Shown here: piece after piece, positions 35,462 through 44,838 of the stretch | Numbering within the stretch: position 1 is the first letter of the stretch | Layout: the number at the start of each line of letters is the position of its first letter | From: Streptomyces virginiae | GTDB lineage: Bacteria > Actinomycetota > Actinomycetes > Streptomycetales > Streptomycetaceae | Reading direction: 5' to 3' | DNA: 64,000 nucleotides | Assembly (NCBI RefSeq): GCF_000720455.1 | Contig: NZ_JOAK01000022.1 | Span: forward strand, 1 to 64,000 | Notes under the pieces: generated by a model | The model's input: only the letters and a program-made list of their open reading frames with translations | What the model was told of the DNA's origin: nothing | The model's database searches: none | Translations under genes and position numbers: made by a program

Positions 35462-36228
35462 GCACGCGGGACGACACGGCGTACGAGACCCTGCGGGTCG
35501 AGGCCGGCGCGGACCGGGTTGTCGTGACCCTGCACCGGCCGGAGGCTCGCAACGCCATCAGCAGCGGCATGATCGCCGAACTGCATCGCGTGTGCGAGGA
35601 CCTAGAGCGCGCGCCGAGGCTGCTTCTGCTCACCGGGCACGGCGGGGTCTTCGCCGGCGGCGCCGACATAGCCGAACTGCGTTGGCGTGGCCGGGAGGAG
35701 GCGCTGCAGGGAATCAACAGCCGTCTGTTCGAGCGGGTACGCAGGCTGCCCCTGCCCACCGTGGCCGCGGTGGACGGCTGGGCGCTGGGCGGCGGCGCCG
35801 AGCTTGCGTACGCCTGCGACATTCGGATCGCCGGGCCAAACGCCGTCTTCGGCAACCCCGAACCTGGCCTGGGCATCCTCGCCGCCGCCGGGGCCTGTTG
35901 GCGGCTGCGGGAGCTGCTCGGCGAGTCGGTGGCCAAACAGGTCCTGCTCGCCGGGCGGAACCTCGACGCACCTGCCGCGCTCGCCTGTGGGCTGGTCACG
36001 GACGTCGTACCGGCCGAGCGGCTGAACGCCGAGGCACACGCCCTGCTGGACCGCATGGCTCGTTCCTCGGCGCTTGCCCTGCGGCTGACCAAGCTCGTCA
36101 CCGACGCCCCGGGTGCCCACCCGGTGGCTGACGACCTCGCCCAGGCCGTGCTGTTCGAGGGTCGCGACAAGGAGGAGCGCATGACGCGATTCCTGGAGAA
36201 GAACGAGAAGAACGGAGGCCGGGCATGA
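35458..36228 (+). CDS. paaF: Enoyl-CoA hydratase, PaaF-like
   Basis: A 256-residue crotonase. Both catalytic glutamates of hydratases are present: GGGAELAYACD and NPEPGLGI. The oxyanion-hole segment is GHGGVFAGGADIAEL. It overlaps paaJ by ATGA and paaH by ATGA. In the phenylacetate pathway PaaF hydrates 2,3-didehydroadipyl-CoA; assignment relative to the second crotonase rests on the two Glu residues here versus the PaaG-type Asp in the other. Confidence 0.86.
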   Translation: MSTRDDTAYETLRVEAGADRVVVTLHRPEARNAISSGMIAELHRVCEDLERAPRLLLLTGHGGVFAGGADIAELRWRGREEALQGINSRLFERVRRLPLPTVAAVDGWALGGGAELAYACDIRIAGPNAVFGNPEPGLGILAAAGACWRLRELLGESVAKQVLLAGRNLDAPAALACGLVTDVVPAERLNAEAHALLDRMARSSALALRLTKLVTDAPGAHPVADDLAQAVLFEGRDKEERMTRFLEKNEKNGGRA

Positions 36229-37091
36229 CCTCGGCATCAGTACCGCCCGCCGTCGTGGGGGTGATCGGCGGCGGCCGGATGGGGACCGGTATCGCCCAGT
36301 CCTTCGCGGCCGCAGGGTCGTCCGTGGTCGTCGTGGAACACGACGAAGCGGCCGCGACCGTCGCGCTGAACCGCATCGCCGCCGGCCTGAGGCAGGCCGC
36401 CGAGCGCGAGGGGCCCGGCGGATCCGCTACCGGTGAGGCACTGGACCGGGTCACCGCCGTGACCTCGATCGCCGAACTTCCCGCCGACGCCGATCTCGTC
36501 GTCGAGGCGGTACCCGAAGACACCGTGCTCAAGGCCCGGCTGCTCGCCGCCGCCGAGCGGGCCGTGGGGGAGCGGTGCGTACTCGCCACCAACACCAGTT
36601 CGCTGCCGGTCACCGAACTCGCGGCGGCCCTGAAGCGGCCGGGACGCTTTCTAGGCATGCACTTCTTCAACCCGGTGCCCGTCTGCGCGCTCGTCGAACT
36701 GGTCCTCACTCCCGACACCACCGGGGAGACCCTGACAGCGGCGGTCGGCTGGACACACGCCCTGGGCAAGCAGGAGGTCGTCGTCCAGGACTCGCCGGGA
36801 TTCGCCAGCAGCCGTCTCGGCCTGGCCCTCGGTCTGGAGGCCGTCCGCATGGTCGAGGAGAGGGTCGCCGAGCCGGAGGCCATCGACACGGCCATGCGCC
36901 TGGGATACCGGCACCCGATGGGGCCGCTGCGCCTCACCGACGTAGTAGGTCTCGACGTACGGCTGGCCATTGCCGACCACCTGCACAGGACGCTCGGGGA
37001 GCGGTTCGCCCCGCCGGCATTGCTGCGGGAGAAGGTCGCCCGCGGCGAGCTGGGCCGCAAGACGGGGAAGGGGTTCTACTCATGGCCGTGA
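36225..37091 (+). CDS. paaH: 3-hydroxyacyl-CoA dehydrogenase, PaaH-like
   Basis: A 288-residue NAD-dependent dehydrogenase: Rossmann loop VIGGGRMGTGIAQSFAAAG, catalytic His in GMHFFNPVPVCALVEL, substrate Ser/Asn in TNTSSLPVTEL, and a helical C-terminal dimerisation domain ending GKGFYSW. Single-domain length. It oxidises 3-hydroxyadipyl-CoA in this pathway. It overlaps paaF by 4 bp and paaG by 10 bp. Confidence 0.9.
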   Translation: MTSASVPPAVVGVIGGGRMGTGIAQSFAAAGSSVVVVEHDEAAATVALNRIAAGLRQAAEREGPGGSATGEALDRVTAVTSIAELPADADLVVEAVPEDTVLKARLLAAAERAVGERCVLATNTSSLPVTELAAALKRPGRFLGMHFFNPVPVCALVELVLTPDTTGETLTAAVGWTHALGKQEVVVQDSPGFASSRLGLALGLEAVRMVEERVAEPEAIDTAMRLGYRHPMGPLRLTDVVGLDVRLAIADHLHRTLGERFAPPALLREKVARGELGRKTGKGFYSWP

Positions 37092-37927
37092 CCGATGGTG
37101 CGCCCACCGAGGCTCAGGAGCCGGGCCGTCCCGCCCATCACGGGGTCGCCTACGACGTCACCGACGCCGTGGCCGTCATCGAGCTGCGCGGTCCCGGGAG
37201 CGGCAACGCGCTCGACACCCATATGCGCAGCGCCCTCCTCATGGCGGCACGCCGCCTGACCACGGACACCGCACGCGGTGTAAGGGCTGCCCTGATCACT
37301 GCCCGCGGAAGGCATTTCTGCGTCGGCCAGGACCTCAGGGAGCACGCCCGGCAGCTGAACACCGCGCCCGAGGCGGCCTTCGCGAACCTTCCCAACGACT
37401 ACAACCCGCTGCTGAAGGAGCTGCACGGGCTGCCGGTCCCGCTCGTCGTGGCCGTCGAGGGCGCATGTGTCGGGGCTGGGCTCGGCATCGCGCTCTGCGC
37501 GGATCTGCGCGTCGCCGCCGAAGGAGCCCACTTCGCGACTGCCTTCACCGGCATCGGCCTGGCCTCCGACTCGGGGGTCGCCCGCGGCCTCGCCCGCCAG
37601 CTCGGTCCTTCGCGGACCGCAGGACTCATGCTCCTCGGAGACCGCTTCTCCGCACAGGACGCCGAACGCTGGGGCCTGGTCCACCGCGTCGTGGCGGACG
37701 GCTCGGCCACGGCTGAGGGGCTGGCCGTCGCCCGCTCCCTCGCAGGCGGACCCACCGCCGCCCACCGAGAGATCAAGGCACTGCTTCGGTCCGCGGCCAC
37801 CGCCACGCTGCCGGCCGCGCTGGAGCGCGAAGCCGTGATCCAGCGCCGGCTCGGCGCCACCGAGGACCACCGCGAAGCCGTCACGGCGTTCCTCGAACGC
37901 CGCAGCCCGGCCTTCCGCGGCCATTGA
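37082..37927 (+). CDS. paaG: 1,2-epoxyphenylacetyl-CoA isomerase, PaaG-like
   Basis: A 281-residue crotonase-fold protein. It lacks the two hydratase glutamates; the equivalent loop is [16 protein letters not shown], with the Asp expected of PaaG isomerases (IGLVPDSG in E. coli). The oxyanion-hole segment is [10 protein letters not shown]. PaaG converts the ring epoxide to oxepin-CoA. ATG 37082 is inside the paaH end. It is immediately before the epoxidase genes, as in many paa clusters. Confidence 0.85.
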   Translation: MAVTDGAPTEAQEPGRPAHHGVAYDVTDAVAVIELRGPGSGNALDTHMRSALLMAARRLTTDTARGVRAALITARGRHFCVGQDLREHARQLNTAPEAAFANLPNDYNPLLKELHGLPVPLVVAVEGACVGAGLGIALCADLRVAAEGAHFATAFTGIGLASDSGVARGLARQLGPSRTAGLMLLGDRFSAQDAERWGLVHRVVADGSATAEGLAVARSLAGGPTAAHREIKALLRSAATATLPAALEREAVIQRRLGATEDHREAVTAFLERRSPAFRGH

Positions 37928-37962
37928 CCCACTCATCGAGTACGACGGGACACGCATACCCC

Positions 37963-38937
37963 ATGAACACCCCCACCGTCACACCATCCGGGCCCCAGGG
38001 CCCCGAGGCCACCTTCGAGGACACCATCGCCCGCGACCAGCGCGTCGAGCCCCGGGACTGGATGCCCGACGGCTACCGCACCACGCTGATCAGGCAGATC
38101 GCCCAGCATGCCCACTCCGAGATCATCGGTATGCAGCCGGAGGGCGAGTGGATCACCCGGGCACCCTCGCTGCGCCGCAAGGCCATCCTCTTCGCCAAGG
38201 TGCAGGACGAGGCCGGGCACGGGCTGTACCTCTACTCCGCGGCTGAGACCCTCGGGGCGGACCGCACGGACATGACGGCGCGTCTGATCGACGGCCGCCA
38301 GAAGTACTCGTCCATCTTCAACTACCCGACCGAGACCTTCGCCGACGTCGGCGTGATCGGCTGGTTCGTGGACGGCGCGGCGATCTGCAACCAGGTGCCC
38401 CTGTGCCGGACGTCGTACGGCCCGTACGGGCGCGCCATGGTCCGTGTGTGCAAGGAGGAGTCCTTCCACCAGCGGCAGGGGTACGAACTCCTGCTGACGA
38501 TGATGGGCGGCACCGACGAGCAGCGGGAGATGGTGCAGGACGCGGTGAACCGCTGGTGGTGGCCGTCGCTGATGATGTTCGGCCCGCCGGACGCCGACTC
38601 GCCCAACTCCGCGCGATCCATGGCCTGGAAGATCAAACGGCACTCCAACGACGAACTGCGACAGCGGTTCGTCGACATGACCGTGCCGCAGGCCCAGAAG
38701 CTCGGCGTCACCCTGCCCGACCCCGGCCTGCGGTGGAACGAGGAGCGCGGGCACCACGACTTCGGCGCCCCCGACTGGGACGAGCTGAAGCGCGTGGTCT
38801 CCGGCGACGGACCGTGCAACGCCGAGCGGATTGCACGGCGCCGGGCCGCCCACGAGGAGGGCGCCTGGGTGCGGGAGGCGGCCTCGGCCCATGCCTCCAA
38901 GCGGGCGACCCGGGTGCGTGAAGGAGCGGCGGCATGA
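37963..38937 (+). CDS. paaA: Phenylacetyl-CoA epoxidase subunit A (catalytic di-iron)
   Basis: A 324-residue protein with the ferritin-like di-iron ligands in KVQDEAGHG and [10 protein letters not shown], plus the paaA-specific [22 protein letters not shown] 37963 is chosen; an in-frame TTG at 37924 overlapping paaG would add 13 residues. PaaA is the oxygenase subunit that epoxidises the aromatic ring of phenylacetyl-CoA. It overlaps paaB by ATGA. Confidence 0.95.
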   Translation: MNTPTVTPSGPQGPEATFEDTIARDQRVEPRDWMPDGYRTTLIRQIAQHAHSEIIGMQPEGEWITRAPSLRRKAILFAKVQDEAGHGLYLYSAAETLGADRTDMTARLIDGRQKYSSIFNYPTETFADVGVIGWFVDGAAICNQVPLCRTSYGPYGRAMVRVCKEESFHQRQGYELLLTMMGGTDEQREMVQDAVNRWWWPSLMMFGPPDADSPNSARSMAWKIKRHSNDELRQRFVDMTVPQAQKLGVTLPDPGLRWNEERGHHDFGAPDWDELKRVVSGDGPCNAERIARRRAAHEEGAWVREAASAHASKRATRVREGAAA

Positions 38938-39260
38938 GCGGCACCGACCGGACTTCCGCCGGCGGACCCGTCCGCATACGGGACGAGTGGCCGCTGTACG
39001 AGGTGTTCGTCCGGGGCAAGCGTGGACTGAACCATGTCCACGTGGGCTCCCTGCGCGCGCCCGACGACGCGATGGCCCTTGTCCACGCCCGCGACCTGTA
39101 CACCCGGCGCAACGAGGGCGTGAGTGTCTGGGCCGTGCGGTCCGACTCCATCGCCGCCTCCACCCTCGCCGAGAAGGATCCCTTCTTCGCGCCCAGCGGC
39201 GACAAGGTCTACCGGCACCCGACCTTCTACGACATCCCCGACGACGTACCCCACATCTAG
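38934..39260 (+). CDS. paaB: Phenylacetyl-CoA epoxidase subunit B
   Basis: A 108-residue protein with the conserved PaaB core [24 protein letters not shown] and [15 protein letters not shown]. It is a structural bridge in the multicomponent monooxygenase. Normal length; translationally coupled to paaA. Confidence 0.95.
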   Translation: MSGTDRTSAGGPVRIRDEWPLYEVFVRGKRGLNHVHVGSLRAPDDAMALVHARDLYTRRNEGVSVWAVRSDSIAASTLAEKDPFFAPSGDKVYRHPTFYDIPDDVPHI

Positions 39261-39272
39261 GAGCGGCCGCCA

Positions 39273-40139
39273 ATGAGTCACGAGGATCTGTACGTCGACC
39301 ACGACAACGCGCAGTGGGCGTTCGGCACCGGTTTCACCGACCCCCTGCACGGCGTCGACCAGAGGGTGCCGGATGGCATCGACGCCGGAGACCTGGCCGC
39401 CTGCTGTCTGGCCCTGGGCGACGACGCCCTGGTGTCCGCCCAGCGGCTCGCCGAGTGGTGCACACGCGCCCCGGAACTGGAGGAGGAACTCGCCCTGGCC
39501 AACATCGGCCTCGACCTGCTCGGCCAGGCCCGGCTGCTGTATGCCAGGACGGGACGGGCCGACGGTACGGGCCGCGGCGAGGACGCGTACGCCTACTTCC
39601 GTGATCCAGACGGCTTCCGCAACCTACGGCTGGCCGAACTGCCCGGCGGCGACTTCGCCTTCACGATCACACGGCTGCTCGTGTTGTCCGTCTGGCGGCT
39701 GGCCGTCTTCGAGGAGCTCACCAGCGCTCCTGATCCGGTGCTCGCCGCCATCGCCGCCAAGAGCGTGAAGGAGCTCTCCTACCATTGCCACTACGCCGCG
39801 GTGTGGACCGTGCGCTTGGGCGACGGGACTCCCGAGTCCCGTGACCGTCTCAGAACGGCGCTGTCCGACGTCGCGCCCTGGCTGGGAGAACCACTGACCG
39901 ACCAAACCGCAGCCGGTCTGGGCGCCGAGTCCGCAGTGGTCGCCGACAGGACGCTGCGGCATCTCGCCGACGTCGTGGTGCGAGCGGGATTCGACCCCTC
40001 CGAGGTCCTGCCTCTCGGCCCGGCGTCCGCCCCTGCCATACCCGGCTCCGGCCGCGACGGTGACCGTACCGAACACCTGGCGCCGCTCCTCACCGAACTC
40101 CAGAGCATCGCCCGCGCACACCCGCAGGCGCAATGGTGA
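39273..40139 (+). CDS. paaC: Phenylacetyl-CoA epoxidase subunit C
   Basis: A 288-residue helical protein homologous to PaaA but without a full iron site: LALGDDALVSAQRLAEWCTR, LANIGLDLLGQARLLY and KELSYHCHYAAVWTVRLGDG are typical. It is the non-catalytic structural partner of PaaA. The start is 12 bp after paaB and the end overlaps paaD by 7 bp. Confidence 0.94.
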   Translation: MSHEDLYVDHDNAQWAFGTGFTDPLHGVDQRVPDGIDAGDLAACCLALGDDALVSAQRLAEWCTRAPELEEELALANIGLDLLGQARLLYARTGRADGTGRGEDAYAYFRDPDGFRNLRLAELPGGDFAFTITRLLVLSVWRLAVFEELTSAPDPVLAAIAAKSVKELSYHCHYAAVWTVRLGDGTPESRDRLRTALSDVAPWLGEPLTDQTAAGLGAESAVVADRTLRHLADVVVRAGFDPSEVLPLGPASAPAIPGSGRDGDRTEHLAPLLTELQSIARAHPQAQW

Positions 40140-40669
40140 CGCTCGCAGATGCCGGCGAGCACCGCCGAGATGCGGCGCACCGCGCCTGGCGTACCGCCTG
40201 CGAGATCCCCGATCCTGAACTGCCCATGCTGACCCTCGCCGACCTCGGAGTGCTCCGCGGTGTCGAGGTGGAGCAGGACGGTACGGTCGTCGTGCGGCTC
40301 ACCCCGACCTACTCAGGCTGTCCCGCCGTGGCCGAGATGCGGGCGGAAGCCGCCACCCGGCTGCAGGCGGACGGCTTTCCCGCCGTTCGGGTCGTCACCG
40401 TGCTCGACCCGCCCTGGACTACCGACTGGATCACATCCCAGGGCCGCCTCAAGCTCGCCGAACACGGCATCGCACCACCGGGGCCTCGGCGCCTCAGCGA
40501 ATCCGGGCCGGTGTGGCTGTCCCTCGGGCCGGCCCCGTCGGATGTGCCCTGCCCGCGCTGCGCCTCGGTCGATACCGAGGAGATCTCACGGTTCGCCGCA
40601 ACTGCCTGCTTGGCGCTCCGCCGCTGCGGCACCTGCCTGGAGCCCTTCGAGCACCTCAAGGACCTTTGA
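40133..40669 (+). CDS. paaD: Phenylacetyl-CoA epoxidase subunit D (Fe-S maturation-like)
   Basis: A 178-residue protein: an N-terminal MIP18/DUF59 domain (IPDPELPMLTLADLGVLRGV, then PTYSGCPAVAEM) and a C-terminal zinc-ribbon with four Cys (CPRCAS and RRCGTC). PaaD is thought to help assemble the iron-sulfur or di-iron centre. Its TGA overlaps the paaE ATG (TGATG). Confidence 0.94.
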   Translation: MVTLADAGEHRRDAAHRAWRTACEIPDPELPMLTLADLGVLRGVEVEQDGTVVVRLTPTYSGCPAVAEMRAEAATRLQADGFPAVRVVTVLDPPWTTDWITSQGRLKLAEHGIAPPGPRRLSESGPVWLSLGPAPSDVPCPRCASVDTEEISRFAATACLALRRCGTCLEPFEHLKDL

Positions 40670-41805
40670 TGACGACCCCCTCCCGTCCCCCCGTCACGGC
40701 GCGGACCCGTCTGCGCCCCACCTTCCACGCCCTGCGCGTCGCAGCGGTTGAGGGGCTGTGCTCCGACGCCGCCGCGCTCACCCTCGCGATACCGGACCGT
40801 CTGGCCGAGGAATTCGCGTTTCTCCCCGGCCAGTGCCTCACCGTGCGCCGGGAGATCGACGGCCGCGACGAGCGCCGCTCCTACTCCATCTGCTCCCCCG
40901 TCGGGGAACCTCTGCGCATCGGCATCCGCGTCATACCGGGCGGCCTGTTCTCTTCCTGGCTCGTCCACGGTGTGCGCCCGGGAGACACCCTTGAGGTGAT
41001 GGGGCCGGTCGGTGCTTTCACGCCCGACCTCACCGGAGCCGGACAACCCGGTGGTTCCGGTCAACCCGGTGGACTCGGCCACTTCGTGCTCATCGCTGCC
41101 GGATCCGGCATCACACCGATGCTGTCGATCGCCGCCTCAGTACTCGGCGCCGACGGCTCATCCCGCATCACCCTCCTCTACGGCAACCGGCGAACCGATA
41201 CGGTCATGTTCGCGGACGAACTGGCAGATCTGAAAGACCAGTACCCGGCCCGCTTCCAGCTCGTTCACGTGTTGTCCCGCGAGCCGCGCCAGGCCGAAAT
41301 GCTCTCCGGCCGCCTCGATGCGGCGCGGCTCGCCGCCCTGCTCGATGCCCTGGTCGACACTGACGGCGTCGACCAATGGTGGCTGTGCGGTCCGCACGGC
41401 ATGGTCCGTGACTCCAGCGCCATCCTGGCCGGGCTCGGCGTCCCGGCCGACCGAATCCACCAGGAACTGTTCCACGCCGATGAAGAGCCGCCCGCCGCCC
41501 GCCACGAGGTCTCGGCGATCGGTCTCGCCACGAGCGAAGTCACCGTCGTCCTTGATGGCAGGGCCACCACGTTCCCGGCCCCCCGGGACCGGACCGTCCT
41601 CGACGCTGCCCAACAGCTCCGCCCCGACCTGCCGTTCGCCTGCAGAGGCGGCGTCTGCGGGACGTGCCGCGCCCTGGTGACCCAGGGCCGGGGGGACATG
41701 CGCCGCAACTACGCCCTGGAGCCCGCGGAGGTGGCCGCGGGATACGTCTTGACCTGCCAGACCCGCCCCGCATCGGACGAGCTCACCGTGGACTTCGACA
41801 TGTGA
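40669..41805 (+). CDS. paaE: Phenylacetyl-CoA epoxidase subunit E (reductase)
   Basis: A 378-residue ferredoxin reductase. FAD-binding motif RRSYSIC, NAD loop IAAGSGITPMLSI, and a C-terminal plant-type [2Fe-2S] domain with CRGGVCGTC and a distal Cys in LTCQTRP. A small Gly/Gln/Pro-rich insert (about residues 123-136) sits between the FAD and NAD domains. PaaE passes electrons from NADPH to PaaA. It is the last gene of the operon. Confidence 0.95.
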   Translation: MTTPSRPPVTARTRLRPTFHALRVAAVEGLCSDAAALTLAIPDRLAEEFAFLPGQCLTVRREIDGRDERRSYSICSPVGEPLRIGIRVIPGGLFSSWLVHGVRPGDTLEVMGPVGAFTPDLTGAGQPGGSGQPGGLGHFVLIAAGSGITPMLSIAASVLGADGSSRITLLYGNRRTDTVMFADELADLKDQYPARFQLVHVLSREPRQAEMLSGRLDAARLAALLDALVDTDGVDQWWLCGPHGMVRDSSAILAGLGVPADRIHQELFHADEEPPAARHEVSAIGLATSEVTVVLDGRATTFPAPRDRTVLDAAQQLRPDLPFACRGGVCGTCRALVTQGRGDMRRNYALEPAEVAAGYVLTCQTRPASDELTVDFDM

Positions 41806-41821
41806 GCGCGAACATGTCGAC

Positions 41822-41909
41822 AACGTTCGGTTTTCTCGACGATGAACGATCGGAAACCTGCGCTGGAAAAGGCACATGCCGTTCGGCACAGTAAGCCCGG
41901 GTCAATCAA
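41822..41909 (+). repeat. 88-bp dispersed direct repeat, copy A
   Basis: Matches 50233-50320 without gaps at about 73 of 88 positions by hand. It begins AACGTTCGGTT and contains a plus-strand reading frame starting MNDRKPALEKAHA. The coding match to copy B (MNDRKLALEKVLA) suggests both are remnants of the 5' end of one gene or a small mobile sequence. It lies 16 bp after the paaE stop. Confidence 0.7.
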
Positions 41910-42004
41910 TCGCTGGTTTCGAGCAGGCCTTCGGTAATGCAGGGTGAAAGCCGGCTTGCCGCCTTGGTCCCCGACGCGGGTATCGCGCAAACTCGAGCCG
42001 CCCG

Positions 42005-42016
42005 CAACGTTCGTTG
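42005..42016. promoter_or_regulatory. Candidate operator upstream of the permease
   Basis: CAACG and CGTTG flank a TT spacer, giving a perfect short dyad about 86 bp before the permease start. It contains the octamer AACGTTCG also seen in the paaN operator and in both 88-bp repeats. Regulator unknown. Confidence 0.3.
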
Positions 42017-42102
42017 ACCGACGGCGTGCGCCTATCGAAATCTTGAGCGGACCGGCAGTAACGGACCGCACTGCATCAACTTATGGAAAGTGAGAGCAAG
42101 GC

Positions 42103-43566
42103 GTGAGTGAGCAGCCGCTCGTAAAGCCCGGAGCGCCCTCCAGACCGGCCCGGCCCAATGTCGACGCTGGAGACGCCGGTTACAGCAAGTCGTTGAAGTC
42201 CCGGCACGTCAGCATGATCGCCATCGGCGGTGCCATCGGCACCGGCCTCTTCCTCGGTGCCGGCGGCCGCCTCGCCGAGGCCGGCCCGTCGTTGTTCGTC
42301 GCGTACGCGGTCTGCGGCTTCATCGCCTTCCTCGTCGTTCGCGCGCTCGGCGAACTCGTCCTGTACCGGCCCTCGTCCGGCGCCTTCGTGTCGTACGCCC
42401 GGGAGTTCCTCGGCGAGAAGGGCGCCTACACCGCAGGCTGGATGTACTTCCTGAACTGGGCCACGACCGGTATCGCCGACATCACCGCGGTGGCCACCTA
42501 CACCCACTACTGGGGCATGTTCTCCGACATACCCCAATGGGTGATCGCGCTGATCGCCCTGGCGGTCGTCCTCGCGGTCAACCTGATCTCGGTGCGGATC
42601 TTCGGCGAGCTGGAGTTCTGGTTCGCAATCGTCAAGGTCGGCGCCCTTGTCCTCTTCATGTGTATCGGCATCTTCCTGCTGGTGACCCAACACCCCGTCG
42701 ACGGTCACAACCCCGGTCTGTCCGTGATCAGCGAGTACGGGGGCGTCTTCCCCAACGGTCTGCTGCCCATGCTCCTGATCACCCAAGGCGTCATCTTCGC
42801 CTACGCCGCAGTCGAGTTGGTCGGCGTTACGGCGGGTGAGACCGAGAACCCCGAGAAGATCATGCCCAAGGCGATCAACTCGATCATGTGGCGCGTGGCG
42901 CTGTTCTACGTCGGCTCGGTCATCCTGCTCTCGATGCTGCTTCCGTGGAACAAGTACGTCGCCGGCGAGAGCCCCTTTGTGACGGTGCTGTCCAACATCG
43001 GTGTCCCCGCCGCGGGCGGCGTGATGAACCTCGTCGTCCTCACCGCGGCCATGTCCTCGCTCAACTCCGGCCTCTACTCGACCGGCCGCATCCTGCGCTC
43101 CATGGCGATGTCCGGCTCGGCGCCGAGGTTCACGAGTGCGATGAGCCGCAGCCAGGTTCCCTATGGTGGCATCCTGCTCACGACCGGTATCTGCGTGCTC
43201 GGCGTCGGCCTCAACTTCGTCGTACCGGCGGAGGCGTTCGAGATCGTCCTGAACTTCGCGGCGATCGGCATCCTGGCCACGTGGGGCATGATCATGATCT
43301 GCCACCTGCTTTTCTGGCGGAAGACGCAGCAGGGCGAGCTGACGCGTCCTGGCTACCGGCTGCCCGGCTCGCCGTGGACCGAGATCGTGACCCTTGGCTT
43401 CCTGGCCTCCGTCCTGGTGCTGATGTATGCCGACGGCGGGGCCGCACGCACCACCGTGCTGGGTCTTCCGCTGATCGTCGGAGCCCTCGTCGCCGGGTGG
43501 TTCGGCGTGCGCGGCAGGGTGGCCGGCATGCGCAGGGCAGCCGAGGACGCCCAAGCCAGGCCATGA
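42103..43566 (+). CDS. Amino acid permease, APC superfamily (AnsP/asparagine-permease type)
   Basis: A 487-residue, 12-helix transporter. The first helix carries the APC motif [20 protein letters not shown]; other family blocks are [40 protein letters not shown] and [20 protein letters not shown]. Similarity is closest, from memory, to actinobacterial L-asparagine permeases, although the same subfamily includes AroP/PheP/GabP. Next to an aromatic amino acid catabolic cluster, import of phenylalanine is possible but unproven. GTG 42103 has AAGG upstream. Confidence 0.9.
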   Translation: MSEQPLVKPGAPSRPARPNVDAGDAGYSKSLKSRHVSMIAIGGAIGTGLFLGAGGRLAEAGPSLFVAYAVCGFIAFLVVRALGELVLYRPSSGAFVSYAREFLGEKGAYTAGWMYFLNWATTGIADITAVATYTHYWGMFSDIPQWVIALIALAVVLAVNLISVRIFGELEFWFAIVKVGALVLFMCIGIFLLVTQHPVDGHNPGLSVISEYGGVFPNGLLPMLLITQGVIFAYAAVELVGVTAGETENPEKIMPKAINSIMWRVALFYVGSVILLSMLLPWNKYVAGESPFVTVLSNIGVPAAGGVMNLVVLTAAMSSLNSGLYSTGRILRSMAMSGSAPRFTSAMSRSQVPYGGILLTTGICVLGVGLNFVVPAEAFEIVLNFAAIGILATWGMIMICHLLFWRKTQQGELTRPGYRLPGSPWTEIVTLGFLASVLVLMYADGGAARTTVLGLPLIVGALVAGWFGVRGRVAGMRRAAEDAQARP

Positions 43567-43904
43567 CCTCGACGGCGACACATCGGGGCGGCTCGCCCAG
43601 GCATCAGTGGCGTGACATTACCTGCCTGATCCAGGCTGTGCCGCCAACCGGCCCAGAACGCGTTCAAGCGTGACCTCGCAGCGCTTTTCAATGGCCCGGT
43701 GTCGCCTTACCATCCGACCGCGCACCAGGGATTCCTGGCCACGGCGCACCCCTCGATACGGCACCCAGCCCTAGAGCCGGCGGCGCTGATCCTTGTAATC
43801 CGCCGCCGTCAGCCCGAGTCAACCGCGAGGCGTAGCGTGACATCACACTCTGCGCGTCCGGAACAAGCTCTCCCACGAGAAAGCCAGCTGTTTCAGGCGC
43901 TGTC
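43567..43904. other. 340 bp intergenic, no gene seen
   Basis: No supported ORF, hairpin or repeat. It separates the permease from the LysR gene and should contain the latter's promoter. Confidence 0.5.
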
Positions 43905-44810
43905 ATGTTCGATCTTCACCGGCTAAGACTTCTCAGGGAGCTCAAGCACCGCGGCACGCTGGCCGCCGTTGCCGCTGCCTTGTCCTACAGTCCATCGACC
44001 ATTTCTCAGCAGTTGTCGCTGCTGGAATCCGAGGTCGGCGTCCGGCTACTGGAACACGTCGGTCGGCGGGTACGCCTCACCCAACAGGCGGAGATTCTCG
44101 TCGCCCACACCGAGGCTGTCCTGGAGCGGCTGGAACGCGCGGAGACCGACATCGCGACATCCTTGACCGATTTGACCGGAACACTCCGTATTGCCTCCTT
44201 TCAGAGTGCGGCGCTGGCCCTGGTCCCCACCGCACTGAACTTGTTGCATGCCGCTCATCCGCTGCTGCGTGTCCATCTCACTCAGATGGAGCGGGAAAGT
44301 GCCATTTCTGCTCTGCTAGCGCGTGACTTCGATCTGATCATCGATGTGGAGTACCCCGGTATTCCCGGTCCCCGGCCCGCGGAGGTGGAGCAGGAGGAGT
44401 TGTGTGAGGACACCCTGCATCTGGCTCATCCGGCCATTGGGGGCATGGCCGACCCCATGGAGGCTCTCCTCAGCCTGGCAGGACGGCCGTGGATCATGGA
44501 GCCCGAAGGAACCATGGCTCGCCGCTGGTCGATGGCACTGTGCCGCGAAGCAGGCTTCGAACCCGACATCCGTTACGAGTCCACCGATCACTTCCTGCAT
44601 CTGCGGCTAGCCGAACAGGGTCATGCGGCCGCGCTGCTTCCGGGTTTGGCATGGCACGGCCGTCCCCCGACCGTCCCCATACAGCCACTGCCACGGGCTC
44701 ATCACAGACGCAGACTGCTCACTGCCGTGCGTCGCGGAGGCGGCCAGCACCCCACCATCAAAGCCGCCCGACAGGCACTGCTCCAGGCTGCTGAGCAGCT
44801 CGTGCTGTGA
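43905..44810 (+). CDS. LysR-family transcriptional regulator
   Basis: A 301-residue regulator. HTH in FDLHRLRLLRELKHRGTLAA and LSYSPSTISQQLSLLE; effector-binding domain of normal size. ATG 43905. It follows the permease on the same strand, but the 340-bp gap suggests an independent promoter. It converges on a second, unrelated LysR gene, leaving 28 bp between their stops. Target unknown; the permease is a candidate. Confidence 0.9.
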   Translation: MFDLHRLRLLRELKHRGTLAAVAAALSYSPSTISQQLSLLESEVGVRLLEHVGRRVRLTQQAEILVAHTEAVLERLERAETDIATSLTDLTGTLRIASFQSAALALVPTALNLLHAAHPLLRVHLTQMERESAISALLARDFDLIIDVEYPGIPGPRPAEVEQEELCEDTLHLAHPAIGGMADPMEALLSLAGRPWIMEPEGTMARRWSMALCREAGFEPDIRYESTDHFLHLRLAEQGHAAALLPGLAWHGRPPTVPIQPLPRAHHRRRLLTAVRRGGGQHPTIKAARQALLQAAEQLVL

Positions 44811-44838
44811 CCGCATGAGCTGCGGGGCCCTGCTCTTG

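Noticed and set aside
34546..36228. 560-codon version of the PaaF-like gene
   Set aside because: The upstream 300 codons are an alternative frame of the thiolase; ATGA coupling at 35458 gives the true start.
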